A DNA stretch of 64,000 nt from assembly GCF_008974285.1 (NCBI RefSeq), contig NZ_BKZV01000001.1, forward strand, positions 543,319-607,318, written 5' to 3'. This stretch comes from Thermogemmatispora aurantia (lineage in GTDB: Bacteria > Chloroflexota > Ktedonobacteria > Ktedonobacterales > Ktedonobacteraceae). A model generated the notes under the pieces. It worked only from the letters and a program-made list of their open reading frames with translations, searched no databases and was not told the origin of the DNA. Below, piece after piece: positions 19,438 to 28,373 of the stretch. Made by a program: the position numbers and the translations under genes. Numbering within the stretch: position 1 is the stretch's first letter; each line of letters begins with the position of its first letter.

Positions 19438-21663
19438 ATGCGCGCCTGCAACTATTGTGGCACGAAGCTGCCAGATGATGCCAGATCCTGTGGACACTGT
19501 GGGCATTCTCTGCCCATAGAGGAGCCAACTCAACTACTCCCGGCCCGGGACAGCATGTTCAGTCAGCAGCCGTCTAGCGCCGCGTCTGGTTCAGTTTGGA
19601 CCCCCGCCAGCGAAGGTGAGGAGGAGTCCGACGAAGCAACGTTACCACTGCCAGCGGAGCAGGAGTTGGATCTCGCATCCTCACCCAGCCCTTCAGAAGA
19701 TGAGACGGTCTCAGACTGGTGGCAGACAATCCCAGAGTCACCTTCCACTATCCCGGAGGACGAGGCGGGAGGACCTTACCATTCTCCTTCTGTAGAGGCC
19801 ACGTCTGTCGCTCAACAGGACAACCGGGCTGCACAGGCGGCGGAGGAGGAAGAGACTCGGCGCCGTCGAGCCTGGATTCTGCCTTTGCCTGGAGGGGTGC
19901 AGCTAGTGGCAAGTCAGGCACCCCATGTCCAGGGCAATCCTCCGGCCCCTGTACCCTATGTGCGCGGTAGACCTCCCCACGGCCCCAAAGCTTCGGGTCA
20001 CGGCGAGGAGGTTACCAGCTTCCGGGAGCTGGCTGAGCAGCCCCCGACCTACCCTGTTGCCAGCACATCAGCCTCTCGTCGTCCCTGGCAGCCACTCACT
20101 CGTCCAAGCAGCGGGCCACCAGCATGGTTGACACTCGCACTGGTCGCTTTCTGCGCAGCATTACTGATCACGAGCAGCACTGTGGCTGCGGCCTTTACTA
20201 TCTGGTCGCCTACGCTCGCCGTACTCTCTGGCAGCTCGACCGTAACCCCGGGTGGTTCACTGCACTTGCACGGCTCCCATTTCTTGCCCGGCAGTACGGT
20301 GACCCTGACACTTGATCACCATCTTCCCCTGCATTTCAGCGGCAGCATAGCCCCGCAGCAGCAACAACCGGGGGCAGTCGCGGCTGAGCTGTTCAATCCG
20401 GTGACGCTGGCCTGGCAAACGCTGGAGGGGAATAGTCTGCAGACCCGGGGAGACGGAACCTTCGATGCCACTCTGACCATTGATCCAGCTTGGCCTCTGG
20501 GCCAGCACTCGATCCAGGCCCAAGAGGCTTTGACATCGCGTAGCGCAAGCCTGACCTTTACGATCGTGAGAGCCACGCCGCCGACGCCCTCAGCTACCGC
20601 CAGCCCAACTCCAACGGTGGAGGTCAGCCCGAGCAGCTCGCCAACGCCTACAGCCACGGCAACCGCTACGCCCACCTCCACCCCACCTACTGGAGGGTTG
20701 AGCTGTGTTAATCCCTCAGCGGTGACATTCGGCCCGCTGAGTGCCGGCTATGGTACGCCAATTGAGCAGAGCATCACCCTCTGCGCTTCCGGCAGTGGCG
20801 CAGTCGGCTGGACAGCCAGCTGGGACAGCCAGCAAGCACCCTGGCTCTCTTTGAGCACAACTTCGGGTCTGCTGGCCGCGCCCGGCGAAGAGCAGATTAG
20901 CCTCAGCGCAAGCGTCGGTACCCTGGCAGCAGGGCGTTACAGTACTGAGATTAGCTTCAGCGACGACGCCGGCCATCCAGCCCTGCTTCTCCAAGTAACA
21001 CTCATCGTGGTTAACCCGTGTCTGAGCGCCTCCCCTACCTCGCTCAGCTTCACTGCTGTGGCCTCCACCAGCGACCCGGCGCCTCAGACCCTGACCATCC
21101 AGAGCTGCAGCGGCCAGGAAAGCTGGTCGGCAGCCCTGCAACTGGAAACAAAACAAGTCTGGTTACATCTCAGCAGCAATAGCGGCACGCTCAGCGCGAA
21201 CCGCTCCACCTCGATCACGGTCACCGTGAACAGCCTGCAAACCAACCTCTCAGCAGGAAGCTACCAAGGGAAGATTCTCCTGAGCAGCGGGCAGAGCCAG
21301 GTGACTATTCCGGTGACGCTGACGGTCCAGCCTCCGCCGACACTGATTTTGGAGACGCCACAGTCAGGCATACTCCAGGCAGATAAAGATTGTCAGTTCA
21401 CCAGCTTAGAGACAAGCTGGCTGTGCCCGGTAACTATTGGCGCGGCAAGCCAGAACGTTGCTGCACTGAACTGGAGCAGCTCCAGCAGCGGCGTCAGCGG
21501 CATCACGTTCACACCTGCCGCAGGTACCCTGCCTCCCGGGCAGACGGTGTCGATCCAGGTGATGATTCCAGGCAAGGCCTGTCCCTCTTCCGCAGTGCTG
21601 CTCTTCGAGGGGCCAGCCAATAGCGTCGAAGTCACCTGGAGTTGTTCCCCTATTGCTTCTTGA
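19438..21663 (+). CDS. Zinc-ribbon, membrane-anchored surface protein with Ig-like/BACON-type repeats
   Basis: 741 residues. The N-terminus is a zinc ribbon (C4, C7, C18, C21 in MRACNYCGTKLPDDARSCGHCG). A long acidic, Pro/Ser-rich disordered region (about 30-220) and one membrane helix (WLTLALVAFCAALLITSSTV, near 230-250) follow. Outside the membrane there is an Ig-like domain beginning SGSSTVTPGGSLHLHGSHF, a Thr/Pro/Ser linker, and three repeats with the BACON-like pattern of alternating W-L-S and Cys residues (APWLSLSTTSGLLAAPGE; QVWLHLSSNSGTLSANRS). ATG at 19438 follows GGAGG. It lies 130 bases before the receptor kinase on the same strand and may be its partner or ligand-binding protein. 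Function not established. Confidence 0.75.
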   Translation: MRACNYCGTKLPDDARSCGHCGHSLPIEEPTQLLPARDSMFSQQPSSAASGSVWTPASEGEEESDEATLPLPAEQELDLASSPSPSEDETVSDWWQTIPESPSTIPEDEAGGPYHSPSVEATSVAQQDNRAAQAAEEEETRRRRAWILPLPGGVQLVASQAPHVQGNPPAPVPYVRGRPPHGPKASGHGEEVTSFRELAEQPPTYPVASTSASRRPWQPLTRPSSGPPAWLTLALVAFCAALLITSSTVAAAFTIWSPTLAVLSGSSTVTPGGSLHLHGSHFLPGSTVTLTLDHHLPLHFSGSIAPQQQQPGAVAAELFNPVTLAWQTLEGNSLQTRGDGTFDATLTIDPAWPLGQHSIQAQEALTSRSASLTFTIVRATPPTPSATASPTPTVEVSPSSSPTPTATATATPTSTPPTGGLSCVNPSAVTFGPLSAGYGTPIEQSITLCASGSGAVGWTASWDSQQAPWLSLSTTSGLLAAPGEEQISLSASVGTLAAGRYSTEISFSDDAGHPALLLQVTLIVVNPCLSASPTSLSFTAVASTSDPAPQTLTIQSCSGQESWSAALQLETKQVWLHLSSNSGTLSANRSTSITVTVNSLQTNLSAGSYQGKILLSSGQSQVTIPVTLTVQPPPTLILETPQSGILQADKDCQFTSLETSWLCPVTIGAASQNVAALNWSSSSSGVSGITFTPAAGTLPPGQTVSIQVMIPGKACPSSAVLLFEGPANSVEVTWSCSPIAS

Positions 21664-21793
21664 TACAGGCAAGCAGAGCAGGGAGGGGCCGTAGACGGTG
21701 ACCCTCAGCCTCGTGGTCAGCCCACAAACGGGTCACGATGGCCGTTGAGTATGACAGTAAGGAGTGATTTTTCTAGCAAAAGCAGAAAAAGTG

Positions 21794-23725
21794 ATGGATA
21801 GTGACGCATTGATCGGGCAGCGGCTCGGTGCCTATCTGATTCAGCGCAAGCTCGGCGAAGGAGCAATGGCGCGGGTCTATAAGGCCTACCATTCACGGCT
21901 GCGGCGCGATGTGGCCATCAAGATCATTCGCCCAGAGGTAGCGGCGCGCCCTGGCTTCGCCGCCCGCTTTGAGCGGGAGGCCCAACTGATCGCAAGCCTG
22001 GAGCACCCTCACATTGTGGCCGTCTACGACTTCGGCGAAGCAGACCTTGGCAGGCTTGGGACCATCCCTTACCTGGTCATGCAATACGTTGGCGGTGGTA
22101 CCTTGCGCGACCTCCTGCGCAATCGTCGCCCGCTTGACCAGAAGCTGGCTATACGCTATGCCCGAGACTTGGCCCGCGCTTTGCATCTGGCTCACGAACG
22201 CGGGATCGTCCATCGTGACGTGAAACCCCAGAACATGCTCTTGAGCAGCGGTCCGCAGCGCGAGATTCTGCTCTCCGACTTCGGAATCGCTAAATTGCTC
22301 GATCGGCACGCTAGCCCGGCGGCCCAAAGAGACAGGCCGCCACTACCCGATGAGAGCGAGGAAGAAGGCGAGCCGACCCAGCCAGAGCTGGAGCATCTGC
22401 AACTCACCAGCGCTGGCGAGCTAATTGGCACGGCGGCCTATATGGCCCCAGAACAGATCAAGCGGCTCCCAGTCGATGCGCGCACGGACATTTATGCTCT
22501 GGGAGTGGTCCTTTTTCAGATGCTGACAGGGCATCCCCCTTTCGAGGCCGACAGCGCCGTCGGGCTGCTCTATCAGCATGTCTATCGCGCAGCACCCGAC
22601 GCCCGTACCATCAATCCGGCGGTCTCGGAGCAGCTGGCGCGCATGACCGCTCGTGCCCTGGCCAAGACTCCCGATGAACGTTTTCAGTCAGCAGCAGAAC
22701 TGGCTCAGGCCCTGGACCTTCTGCTGTCGCGAGAGAGCGAGGCCATCTATCCCTCACCGCGAGACCAGGACTCAGGCCGGATGCTTGCTCAGCCAAGCAG
22801 AGCCAGTGTCCTTGAGCTTGCAGCAGCTCAGGAGGACAGCTCATCAGCTCCAGCCCTGATCACCACAGCCCCGAGCCACACAGAGACACCGCCTGCTGCG
22901 ACCTCTGCTCTCACCTCAGTGCTCAGACCTGGTAGGGCCAGTACTAGGGCCAGTACGGGCACTGGCACCCACTCCCAGACACTGCCCGCTTCTCTTAGAA
23001 GACAAATCTGGGAACGCCGCTGGCTTTCCTTTGCCCTCGGCGGGCTGGTTCTTCTCCTCCTCATCGCCACTACGCTCATGCAAGGCCCGCTGAGCAGCTG
23101 GCTGAGGTTCCTGAACACATCTGGCCCCACATCCGAGGCCGTAGCCCGGCCTTTTACGGATACGTTCCAGAACAATCAACAGCGCTGGACCGAGAGTGCT
23201 CCTGCGCTCAGTACAGCCATTGGCAACGGCCAGTACCTGATTACCATCGACCGGACGCCGCCAGCCACCTACTATTTCCCTTACCCCCAGGCCGTAGGAA
23301 GCCTGCCAGCCAGTTTTACATTACAGGCTCAAATGCAGCGCCTGGCCGGCGAGGAGGAGAATTGGTACGGCATTGCTTTCCGCCTCCATCCCGAAGGAAA
23401 CTATGTTTCCTGCTATGCCCTGGTGATCGACGGCGCTGGCCACTACGCTCTCTGGAAGTTCGATGCCCACGCAGTCCAGCCCGGCACTCCCTTAGTCCTG
23501 GTGAGTGGCACCTATCCCCCTCGCCCACATGCCCCTGACACCTTAGAAGTCAGCGTCCGGGGAGACACCTTCACAGCTCGCATCAACGCTGTTCCCCTGG
23601 ACTTCAACGCCCCAACGCACAGCGTGAGCGACCGTGGCGGCTACAGCGGGGGGAAAGCCGGCCTCTTGTTGACCGGCCCCAACGCACGCTTTTCCATCAC
23701 GCGCTTCAGCCTCACAGTTCCCTGA
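21794..23725 (+). CDS. Membrane-bound eukaryotic-type Ser/Thr protein kinase with extracellular domain
   Basis: 643 residues. The kinase domain (about 10-310) has all key residues: LGEGAMARVYKA glycine loop, K43 in VAIKII, catalytic D142 in HRDVKPQN, D162 of DFG and APEQ. A Ser/Pro/Thr-rich juxtamembrane part (about 330-400) leads to one membrane helix (LSFALGGLVLLLLIATTLMQ). The outer domain (about 455-643) resembles a concanavalin-like sandwich, with EENWYGIAFRLHPEGNYVSCYALVIDGAGHYALWK. So it should sense outside the cell and phosphorylate inside. The start is uncertain: AAGGAG stands 30 bases before the ATG at 21794, and a GTG at 21764 gives 10 more residues; the kinase domain fits the ATG. 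Confidence 0.9.
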   Translation: MDSDALIGQRLGAYLIQRKLGEGAMARVYKAYHSRLRRDVAIKIIRPEVAARPGFAARFEREAQLIASLEHPHIVAVYDFGEADLGRLGTIPYLVMQYVGGGTLRDLLRNRRPLDQKLAIRYARDLARALHLAHERGIVHRDVKPQNMLLSSGPQREILLSDFGIAKLLDRHASPAAQRDRPPLPDESEEEGEPTQPELEHLQLTSAGELIGTAAYMAPEQIKRLPVDARTDIYALGVVLFQMLTGHPPFEADSAVGLLYQHVYRAAPDARTINPAVSEQLARMTARALAKTPDERFQSAAELAQALDLLLSRESEAIYPSPRDQDSGRMLAQPSRASVLELAAAQEDSSSAPALITTAPSHTETPPAATSALTSVLRPGRASTRASTGTGTHSQTLPASLRRQIWERRWLSFALGGLVLLLLIATTLMQGPLSSWLRFLNTSGPTSEAVARPFTDTFQNNQQRWTESAPALSTAIGNGQYLITIDRTPPATYYFPYPQAVGSLPASFTLQAQMQRLAGEEENWYGIAFRLHPEGNYVSCYALVIDGAGHYALWKFDAHAVQPGTPLVLVSGTYPPRPHAPDTLEVSVRGDTFTARINAVPLDFNAPTHSVSDRGGYSGGKAGLLLTGPNARFSITRFSLTVP

Positions 23726-23934
23726 CAAGGCAGAGAAGGGCAAGGCTAGCTCGCGGGGAGCAGTCCCTCTTCCACCCAAGGAGACCCCCCACACGCAGGT
23801 GGGCGAGCCTGGAGTGGAGACCTGGGACCTCTCCCGAAACGCCTAGAGAAGAGTCCTGAGAGCTGGGCAGGTAGGGCAGGTTGTGGTAGAGTACAAGGCG
23901 GTGCGTAGATGCAAGAGGAGGTTGCTTGCTTCTC

Positions 23935-24816
23935 ATGAGAGAGCATATCATCAGGCAATTTCTGGACGAGCCACAGTACAGCCATCCCGACAAGGCCCGG
24001 GTGACCATCATTCCGGCGCCGCTTGAATACACCGTCTCATATATGCAAGGGACACGTCACGGTCCCCAGGCCATCCTTAATGCCTCTAGCCAGCTGGAAC
24101 TCTATGACGAGGAGCTAGAGTGCAGCCCGCTTGAGGAGGTGGGCATCTACACCCGCCCGGCCCTGGACTACCGGGGATTGGACCATGCCAGCGCCCTGAA
24201 GCTGACAGGCCAGGCAGTGCGTGAGGTTCTAGAGCGGGGCCAGTTCCCTCTGCTGATCGGCGGCGAGCACTCGCTTTCTCTGGAACCGATTGCCGTGGTA
24301 CGCGAGTTTTTCCCCGACCTGACAGTTATTCATATTGATGCCCACGGTGATCTCCGCGCTGAATACGAGGGATCTCCCCTCTCACATGCCTGCATCGCCA
24401 GACGCGTGTTAGAGCTGGGTATCCCGGTACTGGAAATCGGCATTCGCAGCATCAGCGCCGAAGAGATGGACTTTCTCCGTAGTGGAGCCGATGCAGCCAT
24501 TGTCTGGGCGCGCGACTTTGCTCGTGGGCAGGCACACATCCCCTGGGAGCGACTAAGCGAGCACACCTATGTAACCTTCGATCTGGATGCCCTCGATCCT
24601 GCTGAGATGCCCGCTGTAGGTACCCCAGAGCCAGGCGGACTGAGCTGGTATCAGGCGCTGGAACTGCTGCGCGAGATCTACCGGCATACCACCGTAGTAG
24701 CCCAGGATGTGGTCGAGCTTTGTCCCATCCCCGGCCAGATCCGCGCGGATTTTCTGGCCGCACGTCTGATCTATAAGATGATCGGCTACCGGTTTTCTGC
24801 TCAGCTACCCGCGTAG
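23935..24816 (+). CDS. speB: Agmatinase/arginase-family ureohydrolase
   Basis: 293 residues. This family hydrolyses agmatine or a related guanidine compound to urea and an amine using two Mn ions. The metal ligands are visible: H112 in IGGEHS, D135, H137 and D139 in IHIDAHGDLR, and the D-x-D of VTFDLDALDPAEMPAVGTPEPGG near residue 216. The SpeB-like N-terminus AILNASSQLELYDEEL favours agmatinase over arginase. GAGGAGG lies upstream; the ATG at 23935 gives spacing 13 and a TTG at 23926 gives spacing 4, so either could be used. It is followed 62 bases later by a lipoprotein gene on the same strand. Confidence 0.88.
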   Translation: MREHIIRQFLDEPQYSHPDKARVTIIPAPLEYTVSYMQGTRHGPQAILNASSQLELYDEELECSPLEEVGIYTRPALDYRGLDHASALKLTGQAVREVLERGQFPLLIGGEHSLSLEPIAVVREFFPDLTVIHIDAHGDLRAEYEGSPLSHACIARRVLELGIPVLEIGIRSISAEEMDFLRSGADAAIVWARDFARGQAHIPWERLSEHTYVTFDLDALDPAEMPAVGTPEPGGLSWYQALELLREIYRHTTVVAQDVVELCPIPGQIRADFLAARLIYKMIGYRFSAQLPA

Positions 24817-24877
24817 ATCCCCAGGCAGCATCTACTAACAGACAAGAACCAGCAAGGCTAAGAGCATGGGAGGAGAG

Positions 24878-26002
24878 ATGAACAGCGAGAACAGTGAGCA
24901 GGGTTTTGGTCTCCCAACCAGGGAAGAGGCGAGGAGAGCAGCCAGTGCCTCCCCAGGGCAGAGGTGCTATCTTGATAAGCACCGTTCAGAGGGGTACCGC
25001 TGCTGGTGCAGGCAGACAGGGTCGTGGCCGGGGAGTAAGCTTGTCTTTGTGCTCCTGCTCGCGTTACTGGCCCTGCTAACAGCCTGCGAATCCGACACGA
25101 GCCAGCCCGTAGCAGGCCAGGCTCACTTACGCCAGCTTGATAACGGCGCCATTATCTACGATAGTAGTGCCGAGACCGTCTTGCTGCGAACTTTCCGCGG
25201 TGGGGGCCATCAGGGCACACTCGATCTCAGTCCCCAGCTGAGCATCTACGGCGATGGTAGCTATATTCTCGGCCCCGGCCTGCAGATGCGTGAGGGGCAT
25301 CTTAGCCAGGAGCAACTCAGCCAACTGCTCCATACGTTGGTTAACAGCTACGGGCTGCTAAGCTTCCAGCGTCAGCAGTTCTACGAGATACCCGATCAGG
25401 ATGCGGTCTTGCTCCAATTCAACGTGAACAACCAGCATTACCAGTTTCTCTACAGTATCTTTGGGCAGCGTCAGGAGAGCCAGCAGGATCTCGACGAGTA
25501 CCAGCGCCTGGGCGAGGCACTCACGACGATCAATGAAGCGGTGAGCCAGGGATCGACAACAGCCTATGACACCACGCGCAAAGCGCTGCTGGTTCGCCAG
25601 GACTTCAGTCCCAATCTGCGTCAGCCGATCCCCACCTGGGACGTACCCGACTTTACTCTGCACCAGCTCGCCCAGTTCGAATGCGGTCCGGTGCCCCAGG
25701 ACATCACCGGACCGAACGCCGACTCCGGCTGTCTGACCTTCACGACGCCCCAGCGAGCCTTGCTTCTCACGCCCGAGCAGAGCCGCACCATCGGCAATTT
25801 GCTACACGGAAAGCTGAGCGGGGAATTTTACGAGCCAGCAACAGGGTTATACTATACAGTAATGCTCCGCGCACTCCTGCCGGATGAGCTGAACCAGGGG
25901 GTGCTGGCCATGTATGGTAGCCAGGACCTGACCTACAGTGGGGTGCCGCTGCAGCAGGGACCGCTTCCGGCCACGGCCTCTTCCACAGGCTCCCATGCCT
26001 AG
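24878..26002 (+). CDS. Putative lipoprotein of unknown function
   Basis: 374 residues from the ATG at 24878 (GGGAGGAG just upstream); an ATG at 24866 adds four. A hydrophobic stretch KLVFVLLLALLALLTAC ends in a lipobox-like LLTAC (Cys about residue 70), so the mature protein would be anchored to the outer face of the membrane. Unusually, about 50 hydrophilic residues precede the signal, which suggests either a start further inside (no ATG/GTG fits well) or a type II-anchored protein. The rest (LRQLDNGAIIYDSSAETVLLRTFRGGG ... LSIYGDGSYILGPG ... LLHTLVNSYGLLSF) is a soluble alpha/beta sequence I do not recognise. Downstream of agmatinase and possibly in its operon. Confidence 0.7.
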   Translation: MNSENSEQGFGLPTREEARRAASASPGQRCYLDKHRSEGYRCWCRQTGSWPGSKLVFVLLLALLALLTACESDTSQPVAGQAHLRQLDNGAIIYDSSAETVLLRTFRGGGHQGTLDLSPQLSIYGDGSYILGPGLQMREGHLSQEQLSQLLHTLVNSYGLLSFQRQQFYEIPDQDAVLLQFNVNNQHYQFLYSIFGQRQESQQDLDEYQRLGEALTTINEAVSQGSTTAYDTTRKALLVRQDFSPNLRQPIPTWDVPDFTLHQLAQFECGPVPQDITGPNADSGCLTFTTPQRALLLTPEQSRTIGNLLHGKLSGEFYEPATGLYYTVMLRALLPDELNQGVLAMYGSQDLTYSGVPLQQGPLPATASSTGSHA

Positions 26003-26370
26003 AGAGCAGCATAGCCACAGAGCGGCCACCCCGCTCGGCCCAGGTCCGGTCAGGGAAGTCAGCCCGCGTGTCGCCGGCCATCGATGTCGTCCACAGGCAG
26101 TCGATCAGCGAGGGAGGACAGACAGGTCATGGCGTAGTGTGGTATACTGAGTCACAGAGAGCAAGGTCCCTCCACAACACCACTAACGTAGCGTGTAACG
26201 CACGCCAACCATGAAGCAGGTACGTTTGCCGATGTAAGGTTGCACCAGGACAGGCAGCCTACGCTTCAAGCCACGCTCAAAGAGACGAGCACGTAGGAAT
26301 CCTCCTTTCCTGGCTGCACCGTCTACCTCGTGATTACTCTACCCCTCAATGGGACGAGCAGAAAGGACAT
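26003..26370. other. Intergenic region with extended -10 promoter
   Basis: 368 bases. The extended -10 element TGGTATACT at 26140-26148 is the only promoter-like site, and it leaves an unusually long leader of about 220 bases before the gene at 26371. That leader shows no riboswitch class I can name and no small reading frame with a good ribosome site. Confidence 0.4.
26140..26148 (+). promoter_or_regulatory. Extended -10 promoter (TGGTATACT)
   Basis: TG-G-TATACT upstream of the basic disordered protein gene. No strong -35 is seen; CAGACA 18 bases upstream is a weak match. Confidence 0.4.
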
Positions 26371-27303
26371 ATGACCAGAGAATTCGAAAACAGGCGAAGA
26401 GATACTTTTCGCTTTTCCGCTCGCAACCAGTCGTCAGCCAACGGCAGATATAACCCGGAGCGGTCTGCCCGCCCGAAGCGCCCTCGTTTGAACCGTGAGA
26501 TTGTCGACCGGGCCTGGCAGATGGGTGCCCGCCTGCACCATCCAGATTATCAGCCGCGTGCGGACCTTTATGGGCCTTCTTACTTCCAGTCGACCAGCAC
26601 CCCGCCCTATCGGTCCAGCAATTCCTGGACGCCGCCGCCGCAGAACCGCTCACCTCAAGGCCAGCAGAATCGACGATCCCAGGGTCGCATGGCCGGGACT
26701 GGGAATATGGGACGTGGTGGTCCCGGCCCTCGTGGTCAGCAGGGACCACGCTCGTACGAGCGAGAGCCGGGAGGGCCTTCCTTCTCTAACGGCAACAGCC
26801 GCTGGCAGTCAGGCAAACCCCACCGGGAGCAATATCGTCTGCGGGGCGCACCTCCTCCCCAGCGCAGGCCGCATGGCTCGCCCTATGGAACAGATATCGA
26901 GCCATTTAAAGGTGGCGGCAAGCACAACGGTGTCTATGAATACGACGCCCCCTATTCAGGCCCTGGACACCGCCATCCGCCTGCTTCTGTGAACGGCTTT
27001 CGTTCTTCATCTGGCAACACACGCGCCGCTCGCGAGCGCGGGAAGGCCGAAAAAGAGAAAGAGAAGAAGAACCATAGCAAACCGCGCGATAAAGCCTTCT
27101 GGGAGGAGGTTTCGCAAGAAACCGATCACCTGCTCGGGCATCTCTCGCTCAATGGCCATCAGCCAGCATCATCGGCTGAGGGGTATTCCACCTTCTCTCA
27201 ATCAGTAGCGCCCGACCTTCCTGGCTCCTCTCAGACCGATGATCATCCGACAGGGCCAGAGACGCCAGACTGCACCAGCGCGCCACAACAGCAAGAGGAG
27301 TAG
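26371..27303 (+). CDS. Basic, intrinsically disordered Arg/Pro/Gly-rich protein
   Basis: 310 residues; ATG at 26371 with GAAAGGAC upstream. No known domain is seen. Residues 1-50 are Arg-rich and may form a short helix (LNREIVDRAWQMGARLHHPDYQPRADLYGPSYF). Residues 60-230 are Pro, Gly, Arg, Gln, Ser and Tyr rich with RGG-like pieces (NMGRGGPGPRGQQGPR). A lysine cluster (KAEKEKEKKNHSKPRDKAFWEEV) follows and the tail is acidic and Ser/Pro rich. The composition is like RNA-binding or condensate-forming proteins, but that is inference only. The steady reading frame, start signal and position behind a promoter support a real gene. Confidence 0.6.
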   Translation: MTREFENRRRDTFRFSARNQSSANGRYNPERSARPKRPRLNREIVDRAWQMGARLHHPDYQPRADLYGPSYFQSTSTPPYRSSNSWTPPPQNRSPQGQQNRRSQGRMAGTGNMGRGGPGPRGQQGPRSYEREPGGPSFSNGNSRWQSGKPHREQYRLRGAPPPQRRPHGSPYGTDIEPFKGGGKHNGVYEYDAPYSGPGHRHPPASVNGFRSSSGNTRAARERGKAEKEKEKKNHSKPRDKAFWEEVSQETDHLLGHLSLNGHQPASSAEGYSTFSQSVAPDLPGSSQTDDHPTGPETPDCTSAPQQQEE

Positions 27304-27667
27304 CTCACTCTTCTGTCCCGGCCTTTGATGAGCAGAGAGCATCTCGCCCAGGCTCAAAGCGCAGCCCAGTCTCGTGGCACTGGCACCGTCCATCTTGCTC
27401 TACCTGCCCGCCGGCAGGTTGGACCGCCAGCCTAGCCTGCAGCGGCCCTGCGTCAACCACCAGAGATCGGTGCGCTCGCTCGCACTCGACAGGTTGGTCG
27501 CCTCACACTCAGGCGGTCTGTATGTTACAGGCTCAGCAGGAGCTTCGTCTCCGCTTACAAGCGGCCCTGACCTGACCTGACGTGGGGGTCCAAATTCCCG
27601 ATGCCAGCCAATGGCTGCCAGACAGACGCCCCAACAGCGGAGCGCCGCCGTTATCTGGTCGCAGCGG

Positions 27668-27694
27668 GCGCGACAGGCGCGACAAGCGCGACAA
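27668..27694. repeat. Three tandem 9-base units (GCGCGACAG/A)
   Basis: GCGCGACAG, GCGCGACAA, GCGCGACAA in direct succession, followed by GCGAGCGAG. A short low-copy repeat in non-coding DNA; no function is apparent. Confidence 0.6.
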
Positions 27695-27789
27695 GCGAGC
27701 GAGAACGGTTTGACGGCCATGAGGGAGACAGCAGCGAGGGCCATGAGTGACAAAGGCACCCGCGCCCGAGCAGGATCGTGGATAAGGCA

Positions 27790-27798
27790 TGCTATAAT
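27790..27798 (+). promoter_or_regulatory. Extended -10 promoter (TGCTATAAT)
   Basis: Perfect TG-C-TATAAT. Transcription would start near 27805, immediately before the hairpin at 27811-27847, and run toward the polyprenyl synthase gene 570 bases away. Confidence 0.5.
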
Positions 27799-27810
27799 CT
27801 GAAGGGAGGT

Positions 27811-27847
27811 ACACACAGGGGCGTGGTTTCTTCCCGCCCCTGTGTGT
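27811..27847 (+). other. 13-bp stem-loop at the start of the predicted transcript
   Basis: ACACACAGGGGCG (27811-27823) pairs perfectly with CGCCCCTGTGTGT (27835-27847) around an 11-base pyrimidine-rich loop. It follows an extended -10 promoter and a GGGAGG sequence. It could be a 5' stabiliser, an attenuator of a long leader, or the body of a small RNA. There is no T tract directly after it. Confidence 0.5.
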
Positions 27848-28373
27848 ATGTTGAGATACTCGTCACATCCCTGTGATGGAAGACAGTAGGCAAGCTGGCA
27901 GGAACTTGTTCTTTCGCGTATTCTCGCTAAACTGAGGAGCATCACAGGAGGAAGGAACCGCATGCATACAGGCTCTCCTCTCTTACCCTGCATCCTCCAG
28001 CCAGGGACCTGGCCCGCCTCTTGCTCTGGCTGAAACGGGGGAAGACGAGAGGCCGCCTGATCCTGACCCGCCCGGCGCAATACTCTGTTCGCACTGTCTC
28101 AGGTCTCAGGGCCAGCTTGGCCCGCACTTGAACGTCAGGGCTAGCCCTAGCTTGTCAGATGCGGCAACGGAGGCCATGCAGGGTCTCCGTTCGCCTGTCG
28201 AAAGTGATGAGCCCCTCCCTTCACAGGAAGGGTTCTATCTTGCTGTCGCTCGCCAAGACCAGGAAGAAAGGAGGACGGCGTTTCCCCCGGCTGAAGTGCG
28301 CAGCAAAGTACAGCCGTGCGTAGCGCAGCCAGGTCTAAGCCAGCCAGCCCGGGGCCTCCACGCCGCACATCAT

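Larger units (their letters stand above)
27304..28373. other. Long non-coding stretch before the polyprenyl synthase gene
   Basis: About 1.07 kb with no convincing gene; open minus-strand frames run straight through a promoter and hairpin and were rejected. It holds a small inverted repeat ACCTGCC/GGCAGGT (27402-27419), a 9-base tandem repeat (27668-27694), an extended -10 promoter (27790-27798) and a 13-bp hairpin (27811-27847). The in-frame extension 28128-28373 of the next gene lacks similarity to that family. Confidence 0.55.

Noticed and set aside
27400-28080. 226-codon minus-strand open frame
   Set aside because: It runs through the extended -10 promoter and the 13-bp hairpin, has no ribosome site, and its product has no protein-like pattern.
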